64,000 bases of DNA from contig CBDHHC010000006.1 of assembly GCA_965263345.1 (NCBI GenBank), positions 434,001 to 498,000 of the forward strand, given 5' to 3'. Origin of the DNA: CBDHHC01 sp965263345 (GTDB lineage: Bacteria; Pseudomonadota; Alphaproteobacteria; Rhizobiales; CBDHHC01). Below the pieces are notes generated by a model. It saw nothing but the letters and a program-made list of their open reading frames with translations, was not told the DNA's origin and made no database searches. How positions within the stretch are numbered: position 1 is the first letter of the stretch; each line of letters starts with the position of its first letter. Both the position numbers and the translations under genes were made by a program. Shown piece by piece: positions 51,050-60,384 of this stretch.

Positions 51050-52921
51050 TTGGCTATTTCACGCAAAAATAAAAATGATAAGACGACCCCTTTTAAACGA
51101 GATTTGTCTCTTGCTACAGCTTCAATTGCGAAGCAAGAAGAGCTTGATGTCGTTTTTTCAAATGATCCTCCTGGGTTTTACGGTTCTAAGATTCGTCTGC
51201 CGGAATTGTCGTTAAAACCTAGCATAGAAGATATTGCTGTCATTCGAGGCTATGCAGATAGTTTTGCTCTTAAAGCAGCTTGTCATAACCCTAAGATCCA
51301 TAAAAAACTCTCTCCGAGTTCTGGGCCGGCTCGCGATGTTTTTGATGCGGTTGAAGACGCTCGTATTGAAGCTATTGGTGCTATGCGGATGCCAGGTATG
51401 GCTCATAATTTAGAGGCAAAACTCGAGCGGAAATATCAACAAAATCACTATAGTGAGATTCATAAAGTAGATGAAGCCCCTCTTGAAGACGCTCTTTTTT
51501 TTATTGTTCGGGAACGTTTGACAGGACGCCCTGCACCTGAAGGGGCTGCGCAAAAAATTACACGCTTATGGCAACCTCTTGTTGAAGAGAAGGCAGATGA
51601 AATTCTTGATGGGTTGCATGAATATGTTCATGACCAGGAAGCTTTTGGCCAAAACCTCACAAGTCTTCTTCGGGCTTTAGAGCTTGAAGGTGCTCCTCTG
51701 GATGATCAGCTGCAGAACTCATCTGAAGAAGATGATAATAAACAACAGATGGAAAATCCCAACCCTTCAACTGATACTGAAGATATGGGGCAAGAGCCTT
51801 CGCAGTCTGAAGAACAAATGGATCCAGGGGAAGCTGAAGGAGATGTCGAAGATGAACAGATGAGTGATACGGATCTGTTTGATTCTGAAGCTGATGGCGA
51901 TAGTCTTCCCGAAGAAGTTCAATCTAGACGTCCAAATACATCTGTTTTAGATTCTCCTCAAGATTATGGTTATAAAGTTTTTTCGCAGCAGCATGATGAA
52001 ATAAAAACTGCTGAGGAACTATGTGAGTTACAAGAGCTTGAGCGCTTAAGAGCCTTTTTAGATAAACATCTGCATAATTTACATGGAGTTGTTGCTCGTT
52101 TGGCAAATCGTTTGCAGCGACGTTTGCTTGCCCAGCAGAACAGAGCCTGGGATTTTGACCTTGATGAGGGGTTATTGGATGCGGCGAGATTATCACGTGT
52201 TGTTACAGACCCATTTGCGGCTTTATCTTTTAAACAAGAACGAGATACAGATTTTCGTGATACTGTTGTGACGCTTCTGCTTGATAATTCTGGTTCTATG
52301 CGTGGGCGGCCCATTATGATCGCTGCCTGTTGTGCTGATATTCTTGCACGAACATTAGAGCGCTGCGGAGTTAAGGTTGAAATCCTAGGATTTACTACTC
52401 GTGCCTGGAAAGGCGGTTTATCTCGAGAGGATTGGCTTGCTCAGAGTAAACCTGCTCATCCTGGACGATTAAATGATTTGCGTCATATTATATATAAATC
52501 CGCGGACACTCCCTGGAGGCGTGCGCGGCATAATCTAGGGCTTATGATGCGTGAGGGACTGCTTAAAGAAAATATTGATGGTGAGGCGTTGACTTGGGCA
52601 CATAAACGGCTTCTGGCACGACCTGAACAACGGCGTATCTTGATGATGGTTTCTGATGGTGCTCCAGTTGATGATTCAACATTGTCGGTGAATCCAGGTA
52701 ACTATTTAGAGCAGCATTTATACCAAGTCATAAATGAAATTGAAACAAACTCACCTGTTGAGTTGATTGCAATAGGTATTGGACATGATGTTACACGGCA
52801 TTATCGAAGAGCTGTGACTATTACTGATCCTGAAGAACTAGCTGGGGCATTAACGGACAAGTTAGCTGAATTATTTGATGAAAAAGAAAATCTTAATCAG
52901 GTCAAATATCTTAGGCGGTAA
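51050..52921 (+). CDS. cobT: Cobaltochelatase subunit CobT
   Basis: Second chelatase subunit (623 residues), forming a two-ring complex with CobS. The N-terminal MAISRKNKND, PFKRDLSLATASIA and DPPGFYGSKIRLPE are family features, a long Glu/Asp-rich linker spans about 220-305, and a C-terminal von Willebrand A domain carries the MIDAS motif LLLDNSGSMRGRPI. The start is TTG at 51050 with GGGGT 9 bases upstream; no in-frame ATG or GTG fits better. CobN is not in the window. Confidence 0.95.
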   Translation: MAISRKNKNDKTTPFKRDLSLATASIAKQEELDVVFSNDPPGFYGSKIRLPELSLKPSIEDIAVIRGYADSFALKAACHNPKIHKKLSPSSGPARDVFDAVEDARIEAIGAMRMPGMAHNLEAKLERKYQQNHYSEIHKVDEAPLEDALFFIVRERLTGRPAPEGAAQKITRLWQPLVEEKADEILDGLHEYVHDQEAFGQNLTSLLRALELEGAPLDDQLQNSSEEDDNKQQMENPNPSTDTEDMGQEPSQSEEQMDPGEAEGDVEDEQMSDTDLFDSEADGDSLPEEVQSRRPNTSVLDSPQDYGYKVFSQQHDEIKTAEELCELQELERLRAFLDKHLHNLHGVVARLANRLQRRLLAQQNRAWDFDLDEGLLDAARLSRVVTDPFAALSFKQERDTDFRDTVVTLLLDNSGSMRGRPIMIAACCADILARTLERCGVKVEILGFTTRAWKGGLSREDWLAQSKPAHPGRLNDLRHIIYKSADTPWRRARHNLGLMMREGLLKENIDGEALTWAHKRLLARPEQRRILMMVSDGAPVDDSTLSVNPGNYLEQHLYQVINEIETNSPVELIAIGIGHDVTRHYRRAVTITDPEELAGALTDKLAELFDEKENLNQVKYLRR

Positions 52922-53033
52922 ATTAATTTCATGTAGAATTTATATTTTTGTTCTATTTTGAATGGGCAGGGTTTGTTAGTGCTGCTTCAATAATTTTAAA
53001 GTTTTTTAAATTGTAAAATAGAGAGTGTAAAAA

Positions 53034-54056
53034 TTGCGATCCGTGTCGTTTAGATTTTTTGTTGTCTTTGCTGTTTTATGCATATTTTCTGCAGTCGCAC
53101 ATTTTGTAAATGCACGAAGTGTAGACTATCTTCGTAAAGTAGAACGAATTGCTATTCGTGCTCACCCTATTGTTTTTAAACCTAGTGCTCCCAAGCAAAA
53201 ACAGTTTGGTAAGTTAATATGGCGAGGAGGGCTTTTTCTTGCCTCTAAGTCAAAGTCTTTTGGTGGTATTTCTGGGCTTCGTTTAGATGAAAAGGGTGAA
53301 AAGCTTCTGGCTATTACCGATAAGGGGGCTTGGATAAGAGCGGATATTATTTATAAAAATAATCGTCCTGCAGGTCTTAAAAATTCACTTATGGGTCCAT
53401 TGAATACTACTAAAAATGTTCCATTAAAACAAAGTCGTTTAAGGGATTCTGAGTCTCTTGCCTTTTACAAAAACGACCTTCTTATTGGTTTTGAGAGACA
53501 ACATCGCATTGATGTTTATGAGTATATGAAAGGCCGGCCAGGACGTAAGCTTCGTCAAATTAAACTGCCAAAAGCTGTTGGGAATTTTAAGAGAAATAAA
53601 GGGTTTGAAGCTGTTGATGTTATCCGTTTTGGCAAATTAAAAGGACAGATTCTTGCCTTTGCGGAACGTTTTCAAACTAAAGCTGGATATTTAACTGGGT
53701 GGATTTTAAAGGGAGGCAAAGCGAAACCAATTTATATCTTGCAAAAAAAAGGGTTTGAGGTTACCGACCTGGTCTGTTTGGAAGATGGTGGAGCTCTTGT
53801 CCTAGAGCGTTTTTATAGAGCCTCTGAGGGCGTGAAATTTCGATTACGCTATTTTCGTGCTGATAAAATTAAACCAGGTGCCCTGTTGGCTGGTGAAATA
53901 TTGCTAGATGTTGGCAATGATCATTCCATTGACAATATGGAAGCTATTGACGTGCATAAAGACCCAAAAGGAAAAATAGTTATCACACTTATGTCTGATG
54001 ATAACTTTAATTTCTTTCAACGCACATTGCTGATGCAATTTGAATGGAACAGGTAA
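53034..54056 (+). CDS. Exported esterase-like phytase family protein
   Basis: A 340-residue exported protein with a signal peptide or anchor (FRFFVVFAVLCIFSAVAHFV) and the beta-propeller-like domain called esterase-like activity of phytase: SFGGISGLRLDEKGEKLLAI, DSESLAFYKNDLLIGFER, KGFEAVDVIRFG, VLERFYRAS, DNMEAIDVH. The start is TTG at 53034 with GAGAG 8 bases upstream. It follows cobT by 112 bases, as in other Alphaproteobacteria. Substrate unknown. Confidence 0.85.
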   Translation: MRSVSFRFFVVFAVLCIFSAVAHFVNARSVDYLRKVERIAIRAHPIVFKPSAPKQKQFGKLIWRGGLFLASKSKSFGGISGLRLDEKGEKLLAITDKGAWIRADIIYKNNRPAGLKNSLMGPLNTTKNVPLKQSRLRDSESLAFYKNDLLIGFERQHRIDVYEYMKGRPGRKLRQIKLPKAVGNFKRNKGFEAVDVIRFGKLKGQILAFAERFQTKAGYLTGWILKGGKAKPIYILQKKGFEVTDLVCLEDGGALVLERFYRASEGVKFRLRYFRADKIKPGALLAGEILLDVGNDHSIDNMEAIDVHKDPKGKIVITLMSDDNFNFFQRTLLMQFEWNR

Positions 54057-54095
54057 AAGGTTCTTTAGCAGTTTTTAACGGCTCTTAGTAAGCCG

Positions 54096-54389
54096 TTAAG
54101 CAGTTTGTGCCGCTTTAGATTTTTCTAGTTCACGTTTTAGGCGACGTGCCTTCAATGATAGTTCGCTATCACGTGCTTTTGCTAAAAAAGCATCCAGCCC
54201 ACCTCTGTGTTCAACAGAACGAAGAGCGTTTGCACTTACACGGAATCGTATTTTTCGCCCTAAAGATTCGCTTATCAAGCTTACATTACACAAATTTGGC
54301 AAAAAACGGCGGCGTGTTTTGTTGTGAGCGTGACTCACATTATTTCCAGATTGAACAGCTTTGCCTGTTAGCTCGCAACGGCGGGCCAT
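54096..54389 (-). CDS. rpmB: 50S ribosomal protein L28
   Basis: Large-subunit ribosomal protein, 97 residues. MARRCELTGKAVQSGNNVSH and KTRRRFLPNLCNVSLIS are diagnostic, as is LGRKIRFRVSANALRSVE. It has two cysteines but not the paired CxxC arrangement of zinc-binding L28. It is divergent from the DUF3108 gene across about 400 bases that contain a long perfect inverted repeat. Confidence 0.97.
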   Translation of the reverse strand: MARRCELTGKAVQSGNNVSHAHNKTRRRFLPNLCNVSLISESLGRKIRFRVSANALRSVEHRGGLDAFLAKARDSELSLKARRLKRELEKSKAAQTA

Positions 54390-54785
54390 GTCTTTATTCC
54401 TTTCAGATATTGAATTTTCACCTATATCAAAGCTAATAAATGCCTGATTCTAGTGATTAGATACCAATTATGTTGGAAAAATAGTCAATATCATGTAATT
54501 GATCATAATAATTGTGGCATTTAATAGACATCTCGGCAGCATTCGTCAAGTGTCGAATCTGTTTGATGAGGTGTTATTGCCATATACAACATTTTTTTTT
54601 GACTTTTTAAGATTCTGTCCAGAATATTTATTTATTTATTGCGGAATCTTAAAAAGAATGTCCTAGATGGCAGCAATCAGTCGTTGAATGTAAAAAATCT
54701 GGTCACGGATTTTTTATGTATTGAGAGTTTATTGCTTTGTGCTTTTTTGTTAACCATATTTTCAGTTCCTGTGTAACTTTAGATT
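54390..54785. other. Divergent intergenic region between rpmB and the DUF3108 gene
   Basis: Apart from the long inverted repeat at 54603-54656, nothing could be assigned. It presumably holds the rpmB promoter (minus strand) and the DUF3108 promoter (plus strand). Confidence 0.45.
54603..54656. repeat. Long inverted repeat (16-bp stem)
   Basis: Bases 54603-54615 and 54644-54656 are perfect reverse complements (13 bp), and three more pairs (two G-U) extend the stem to 54618/54641. The loop is 22 AT-rich bases. Nine T bases lie just before the left arm, but no T-run follows the right arm, so it is not a plus-strand terminator. Confidence 0.7.
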
Positions 54786-55694
54786 ATGGATTTTAGAAGG
54801 GGTCTTTGTAGTCATTCGATGCGTAGATTTTTAACTCAAAATATAATCTTTCTAAGATTTGCACTTTTGTTTGGCTTTGTATTTTTGCAGACAACGGCAT
54901 CTAATGCATCTGGTTTGCAAAGATTACATGCTGTTTATCGGATTAATTTTAGCGGCTTTGATCTTGGAACCTTTCAATTCTGGTCAGAAATGTCGAGTAA
55001 GCGTTATTCGGTGCTTGGCAAAGGGAAATTGACAGTATTGAATGGTTTTTTCTTCGAATGGTCAGCTGAGACCCGCAGTTCAGGAAAAATTACACCTGTT
55101 GGTCCTGAACCCAAAAATTATCTATTCGAATATTCAAGCAATAAGAAAAAAGAGAAACTAAAGCTTGAATTTCAAGATAATGTTGTATCCGCTATAATTG
55201 CTAACCCTCCATATCAATTGGCAAATGATCAGGTTCCAATCAGTCGTGATGATTTAACATCTGTTTTTGATCCGATGAGCGCATTAATACATCTCACATC
55301 TTTAACGAGCAAAAAAATTACGCAGAATATGTCATCTGGAGAGATCGCATGTGCTGTGAATTTACCTGTTTTCGATGGAAAAGAGCGATATAATCTCGTT
55401 TTTTCACATAAGAAGACTGTGCGGATGCAAAGAACTACAGAAAAAGGATATTCTGGGCCTGCTTATATCTGTCGGGTGAATTATATCCCTATTTCTGGAC
55501 ATAAACCTGCAAATAAAGGTACAAAATTTATGGCTGAGAGTAAGGATATAGAGGTTTGGATGATTCCTATGAAGAAAGTGGATCTTTACGTTCCATATCA
55601 TATTGTTGTTCCTACTCCTGTAGGTCATGCTTCTGCTACGTCTCAAGTTTTTAAGGTCGAAAAAGCTGGTGATTTGATTGCATTTGTAAATTAG
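54786..55694 (+). CDS. DUF3108 domain exported protein
   Basis: A protein of 302 residues, or 291 if the second ATG at 54819 is used; the latter gives a cleaner signal peptide (MRRFLTQNIIFLRFALLFGF, ending NASG). Neither start has a clear ribosome binding site. The DUF3108 features are HAVYRINFSGFDLGTFQFWS, RYSVLGKGKLTVLNGFFFEW, DPMSALIHL and VFDGKERYNLVF. Probably a periplasmic beta-rich protein of unknown role. The order rpmB, DUF3108, helicase is typical of Alphaproteobacteria. Confidence 0.88.
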   Translation: MDFRRGLCSHSMRRFLTQNIIFLRFALLFGFVFLQTTASNASGLQRLHAVYRINFSGFDLGTFQFWSEMSSKRYSVLGKGKLTVLNGFFFEWSAETRSSGKITPVGPEPKNYLFEYSSNKKKEKLKLEFQDNVVSAIIANPPYQLANDQVPISRDDLTSVFDPMSALIHLTSLTSKKITQNMSSGEIACAVNLPVFDGKERYNLVFSHKKTVRMQRTTEKGYSGPAYICRVNYIPISGHKPANKGTKFMAESKDIEVWMIPMKKVDLYVPYHIVVPTPVGHASATSQVFKVEKAGDLIAFVN

Positions 55695-55744
55695 ATGCTA
55701 ATTCAATATGATGCTTTAAAGTAAGGTTGTTTTTGACATGTCAG

Positions 55745-55778
55745 AACTATCGTGACTTTATAACTTGGTAGTTTTTTA
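55745..55778 (+). terminator. Weak intrinsic terminator after the DUF3108 gene
   Basis: A 7-bp stem AACTATC (55745-55751) with GGTAGTT (55767-55773, one G-U), a 15-base loop and a run of T bases. A TTGACA at 55733-55738 with TTTATA at 55757-55762 (18-base spacer) overlaps it and may be the helicase promoter. Confidence 0.4.
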
Positions 55779-55834
55779 TCTATAAGAAATATGCTCGCAA
55801 ATTCATATATAACTTCTTTCATTCATGATTATAG

Positions 55835-55859
55835 CATAGAGTTCGATTGTTACTCTATG
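55835..55859. other. Inverted repeat upstream of the helicase gene
   Basis: CATAGAGT (55835-55842) and ACTCTATG (55852-55859) form a perfect 8-bp stem with a 9-base loop, 71 bases before the helicase ATG; it may be a leader hairpin or an operator. Confidence 0.4.
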
Positions 55860-55930
55860 GGTCGCTGTGTCATAATTCAGCAAGTTATATGCGCTATTAA
55901 GTGCGGGCAAAGAAAAATAGGAGATAGCCT

Positions 55931-58900
55931 ATGACGTCAGAAACGTCATTGAGCTTAGATAAGCCAGATATTTACGGTAAAAATGTAACTGCAGTTCTTG
56001 GGCCAACGAATACGGGTAAAACGCATTTAGCGATTGAACGTATGCTTGCTCATCAGTCTGGGCTTATTGGTTTTCCCCTCAGGCTTTTGGCACGTGAAGT
56101 TTATGATCGTGTGGTTGCGCAGATTGGTCCTGCAGATGTGGCTTTGATTACTGGAGAGGAGCGTATCAAACCGGAAAACCCTCGCTATTATATCTGTACA
56201 GTTGAGGCAATGCCTCGAGATATTGAGGTCGACTTTCTTGCTATTGATGAGATTCAACTTGCTGCTGATCAAGAGAGAGGGCATGTCTTTACCAATCGCT
56301 TATTTACAGCTCGCGGTAAAGAAGAGACCTTATTACTCGGCTCACTGACAATGAGAGATGCTATTGCTGAGCTTTTGCCTGTCAGCAATTATATTTCACG
56401 CCCACGCCTTTCTAAACTGACCTATGGCGGACAGAAGAAAATTACACGTTTGCCTCGACGGACTGCTATTGTCGCGTTTTCTGCGAATGAAGTTTATGAA
56501 ATTGCTGAATTGATTAGGCGCCAAAGGGGCGGTGCTGCAGTTGTGCTTGGGGCTTTGAGCCCTCGTACCCGAAATGCACAGGTTGCTTTATATCAGTCTG
56601 GGGATGTTGATTTTCTGGTTGCGACTGATGCTATTGGTATGGGGCTTAATCTTGATATTGATCATGTTGCTTTTGCCGGTGTTCGTAAATATGACGGGCA
56701 ATTACACCGATTATTAACCGCTTCGGAACTTGGACAGATTGCAGGACGTGCCGGGCGTCATACAAATGATGGAACATTTGGTGTTACTGGCAATGTGGAA
56801 CCTTTTGAACCTGAATTGATTAATAACCTTGAGAATCATGAATATGAACCTGTTAAACTCCTTCAATGGCGTAATTCAGATCTTGATTTTTCAACTTTAG
56901 AAAACCTAAAAGCCAGTTTGAAAGTTGCCCCAACAAAACCCCGGTTGGTGCGAGCTCGATTGACTGATGATGTTGTTGCGCTTGAAAATGTGACTTTAGA
57001 CAAGACGATTAAAGATATTGCGAAATCTCCAGCCAATATAAAATTGTTATGGGAAGCTTGTCAGGTTCCTGATTATCAAAAGATTTCTTCTGCAAATCAT
57101 GCAGAGCTGATTACGCAACTATATAAATATACAACAAGTGAGACAGGAACGATTCCTGAAGACTGGCTAGCTCAACAGGTTGAACTTGCTGATAAAACTG
57201 AAGGTGATATTGATACGCTTGCTAATCGTATTGCTCATATTCGGACATGGACTTTTGTTTCAAATCGTTATGGTTGGCTTGAAGACCCTGAGCATTGGCG
57301 TAATAAAACCAAAGACATTGAGGACCGCCTTTCTGATGCTTTACATGAAAGGTTGATGGCTCGTTTTGTTGATCAGAGAACATCAACATTAATGAAGCGT
57401 ATGCAAGATTCTGATGATCTTTATGCAGAAATTAATGAGGATGGTGCCATCTATGTTGAAAAGCATTTCGTTGGTAAAATTGAAGGTTTTCGTTTTACGC
57501 CCGATACTAATGGTGATGGCATTCATGGTAAGGCTGCCAGAAATGCTGCTGCCAAGGTTTTGATAAAAGAATTGGGCATGCGTGTTCGTCGTGTGAGTGC
57601 AGCAAAGAGTGATGCTTTTAAATTAAATAGCAGGGGCCGCATAGAATGGCGCAATGAAGAGATTGCTAAAATTGAAAAAGGTGAAAATCCTTTGAGCCCA
57701 GTTGTTCAGATTTTAGCTGACGAGCATTTACAAGCTCCTGACCGAGATAAAGTTCATGAGCGTGTTTCGCATTGGCTTAAAGAGCAAATTGATGAGAGGT
57801 TAAAACCTCTTGTAAATATTAGTAATGCTGATGATGTTACTGGGCTTGGACGTGGTATTGCATTTCAGCTTTGTGAGAATTTTGGCATCTTAAAACGCGA
57901 GAATGTTGCGGATGATATTCGTTCCCTTGATCAAACAGCTCGTGCAAAGCTTCGTAAATATGGTGTTCGGTTCGGGGCTTTTAATATTTATTTCCCAATT
58001 TTATTAAAGCCTGCTGCTGTTGAACTCTTGCTTGTATTGTGGACCTTAAAAGATGGTGAGAGCCATAATGTTACGTTTGATGAGATGCCACAGCCACCAC
58101 GTGCTGGATTAACCTCCGTGGCTGCTGAGAAGTCAGTTCCTGATGCATTTTACAGAGCTTCAGGATATCAAAGATGTGGTCGCCGTGCTGTTCGTATTGA
58201 TATGCTAGAGCGTCTTGCGGATATGATCAGACCTTTGACAAGCTGGCGTGATGGTAAGTCGGAAGGTGATAAACCAACTGGTGCAACTGGTGATGGCGGG
58301 TTTCTTGCTCAGCCTGATATGATGTCAATTATGGGCTGCTCTGCTGAGGAGCTTGGTGCTGTCCTTACGTCACTTGGGTTCCGTATGGAAAAACGCCTTG
58401 TAAAAGAGGTGCCTGTAGAGGATAAGCAAGACAGTGCAGAAAATGTTGTTGATACTGCAGGTGGTTTAGATTCTAAAGACACTGAAGAAAAAACTGACGG
58501 CTCACAATCTATAGAAGCAACTGATACATCGTCTTATGATAATTCTGAGACAGTTGATAAAAAAGAGGAAATTGTAAAAACGGCTGATGAAGGCATAGGA
58601 GATCAGAAAGCTCTTGAGACTGCTGAAAAAGATAGTACGCCTGATGATATTTCCAAGGATGATTCAAAAGCTTTAGAGACTGTCGCTGATGGAGAAGCGG
58701 TTGAAGCAGAATCTCAATATGAAGAAGTTTGGCGACCCCAGAAGCGTAAACAACACCAACAACCACATCAAAATAAGAAACGTCAGAACTTTAACAAACA
58801 AGGTAAATCTGAGACGTTCGAGCGTAAAGATGGTGATCGGGGAGCGCAAAAAGCTAAAGGCAAAGGGAAGCCTTACAAGAACAATAAGAATAATAACAGG

Positions 58901-59044
58901 AAGCCAAAAAATAACGCCTTGAAGCAGTATAGTGCCAAGCCTGATAAGATTGATCCTAATTCTCCTTTTGCTGCTTTAAGTAAGCTTAAGGAAAATATGG
59001 AAACTAAAGATCAAAACAGGAAGGAACAAACGGATAATACATGA
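55931..59044 (+). CDS. SUV3-like superfamily 2 helicase with long disordered tail
   Basis: A 1037-residue RNA/DNA helicase related to mitochondrial SUV3. Walker A is LGPTNTGKTHLAIERML, Walker B is FLAIDEIQLAAD (DEIQ box), and the second RecA-like lobe has LVATDAIGMGLNLDIDHVAF and LGQIAGRAGRHTNDG. After a helical middle part, the last 200 or so residues are first acidic and then rich in Lys, Asn and Gln, so probably disordered and RNA-binding. ATAGGAG precedes the ATG. The stop overlaps the S4 gene by 4 bases, so they are translationally coupled. Likely in RNA turnover or ribosome assembly; this is inferred from the relatives. Confidence 0.93.
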   Translation: MTSETSLSLDKPDIYGKNVTAVLGPTNTGKTHLAIERMLAHQSGLIGFPLRLLAREVYDRVVAQIGPADVALITGEERIKPENPRYYICTVEAMPRDIEVDFLAIDEIQLAADQERGHVFTNRLFTARGKEETLLLGSLTMRDAIAELLPVSNYISRPRLSKLTYGGQKKITRLPRRTAIVAFSANEVYEIAELIRRQRGGAAVVLGALSPRTRNAQVALYQSGDVDFLVATDAIGMGLNLDIDHVAFAGVRKYDGQLHRLLTASELGQIAGRAGRHTNDGTFGVTGNVEPFEPELINNLENHEYEPVKLLQWRNSDLDFSTLENLKASLKVAPTKPRLVRARLTDDVVALENVTLDKTIKDIAKSPANIKLLWEACQVPDYQKISSANHAELITQLYKYTTSETGTIPEDWLAQQVELADKTEGDIDTLANRIAHIRTWTFVSNRYGWLEDPEHWRNKTKDIEDRLSDALHERLMARFVDQRTSTLMKRMQDSDDLYAEINEDGAIYVEKHFVGKIEGFRFTPDTNGDGIHGKAARNAAAKVLIKELGMRVRRVSAAKSDAFKLNSRGRIEWRNEEIAKIEKGENPLSPVVQILADEHLQAPDRDKVHERVSHWLKEQIDERLKPLVNISNADDVTGLGRGIAFQLCENFGILKRENVADDIRSLDQTARAKLRKYGVRFGAFNIYFPILLKPAAVELLLVLWTLKDGESHNVTFDEMPQPPRAGLTSVAAEKSVPDAFYRASGYQRCGRRAVRIDMLERLADMIRPLTSWRDGKSEGDKPTGATGDGGFLAQPDMMSIMGCSAEELGAVLTSLGFRMEKRLVKEVPVEDKQDSAENVVDTAGGLDSKDTEEKTDGSQSIEATDTSSYDNSETVDKKEEIVKTADEGIGDQKALETAEKDSTPDDISKDDSKALETVADGEAVEAESQYEEVWRPQKRKQHQQPHQNKKRQNFNKQGKSETFERKDGDRGAQKAKGKGKPYKNNKNNNRKPKNNALKQYSAKPDKIDPNSPFAALSKLKENMETKDQNRKEQTDNT

Positions 59045-59466
59045 TGGATATCACAGTACAGCGTGTTGATAAGTGGTTGTGGTTTACGAGGCTCGTAAAA
59101 ACACGATCTCAAGCCAGTAAGTTGATTAGTTCCGGGAAAGTGCGAATTAATAAGGTTAAAGTGACCAAGCCTGCTGCTGGTGTGAAAGAAGGCGATGTAA
59201 TTACTGCTGTTATTCATCAAAAAATTCGTATTGTTAAAGTTTTAAAACCTGGGCATAGACGGGGGTCTGCACCAGAAGCCCAAGAACTCTATGAGAGTTT
59301 AGAGGTTTTTAAAGACGAGAATGGTAAAAACCATTCTCAGGTTTCTAACGTAAAGAATAATGTAGATAGGCCTATTGCGCAGTCTGAAGCTCCAAAGCGA
59401 GATAAAGGGGCTGGTAGGCCAACAAAACGAGACCGACGCCAGATGGATGCTTTTCATCGACGTTAA
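59041..59466 (+). CDS. S4-domain RNA-binding protein (Hsp15/HslR-like)
   Basis: A 141-residue protein with an N-terminal S4 fold: QRVDKWLWFTRLVKTRSQAS, KLISSGKVRINKVKV, then KPAAGVKEGDVI. The basic C-terminal tail (GAGRPTKRDRRQMDAFHRR) is also typical of the HslR family, which in E. coli binds stalled 50S subunits carrying peptidyl-tRNA. It starts inside the helicase stop (ATGA; a second ATG follows at once), suggesting a shared RNA-related role. Confidence 0.93.
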   Translation: MMDITVQRVDKWLWFTRLVKTRSQASKLISSGKVRINKVKVTKPAAGVKEGDVITAVIHQKIRIVKVLKPGHRRGSAPEAQELYESLEVFKDENGKNHSQVSNVKNNVDRPIAQSEAPKRDKGAGRPTKRDRRQMDAFHRR

Positions 59467-59490
59467 TATAAAAAGTGAGTGAGTTCAGTT

Positions 59491-60303
59491 ATGCCTATAG
59501 AAGACAGTAATACTTTGCGTTTTGCTATATTCATAGGTGTTCTTTTGACGATGGGATTTTTGGAGTTATTTATTCCAAAGCGTGAGCTTACCGTATCAAA
59601 AACTCGTAGATGGATTACCAATATTTTTATTGCCGGTTTTGGTAGTGCTGTAGTTCGCCTTATGGGGTTTATTGCTCTACCTATTGTGGCATTAAGCGCA
59701 GCGTTTTGGGCTGAAAAGATGAACTGGGGGCTCTTGCAGCACCTTGATCTGGGCTTCTGGGTTGAGTTCTTTTTAGCACTAATTATTTTAGACTTTGCGA
59801 TTTATCTTCAGCATGTTGCGTCTCATAAAATCCCAATTTTATGGCGTTTACATCGGGTCCATCATTCTGATCGAGATATAGATGTAACAACTGCTGTTCG
59901 TTTTCATCCGATCGAAATCGGTCTTTCTATGCTGTTTAAGGTTATTGTCATTTTTCTTTTAGGGCCAGCTGTTCTTGCGGTATTCTGGTTTGAAGTGCTG
60001 TTGAATGCATGTGCTATGTTTAATCATGCAAATATTCAACTTCCTGGCTGGCTCGATCGAATTTTGAGGTGTATTATCGTGACGCCGGATATGCATCGTG
60101 TGCATCATTCTGTTCGAGAAAATGAGACAAATTCTAATTATGGTTTTAATCTTTCTGTTTGGGATATGGTTTTTAAGACCTATAATGCACAGCCTAAAGA
60201 TGGGCATAAATCAATGACAATTGGGCTGAAAGACTACCAAAGTTTAAATCCTACAAAACTGCTGTGGAGCTTGATTTTGCCCTTTCGGGGCAAAGGGCAA
60301 TAG
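59491..60303 (+). CDS. Sterol desaturase / fatty acid hydroxylase family protein
   Basis: A 270-residue multi-pass membrane protein of the di-iron hydroxylase family. The His clusters are HVASH, HRVHHSD and HRVHHS, plus HPIE and NHANI between, fitting an eight-His metal site. Helices lie at about 9-27, 45-75, 95-120 and 150-175. Such enzymes hydroxylate or desaturate sterols, carotenoids or fatty acyl groups; no substrate can be named. GTGAG lies 7 bases before the ATG at 59491; the in-frame GTG at 59479 is an alternative. It follows the S4 gene by 24 bases. Confidence 0.88.
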   Translation: MPIEDSNTLRFAIFIGVLLTMGFLELFIPKRELTVSKTRRWITNIFIAGFGSAVVRLMGFIALPIVALSAAFWAEKMNWGLLQHLDLGFWVEFFLALIILDFAIYLQHVASHKIPILWRLHRVHHSDRDIDVTTAVRFHPIEIGLSMLFKVIVIFLLGPAVLAVFWFEVLLNACAMFNHANIQLPGWLDRILRCIIVTPDMHRVHHSVRENETNSNYGFNLSVWDMVFKTYNAQPKDGHKSMTIGLKDYQSLNPTKLLWSLILPFRGKGQ

Positions 60304-60384
60304 TTTTACAATCTTGCTTTAAAAGAAAATCCAGGGTTAGACTGTATGGTGTGAGAAATCTGATGAAATTTATAGGTTTCGTAT

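Noticed and set aside
55844..55930. tRNA- or riboswitch-like structure before the helicase gene
   Set aside because: Only one short inverted repeat is present; there is no cloverleaf and no known riboswitch consensus.
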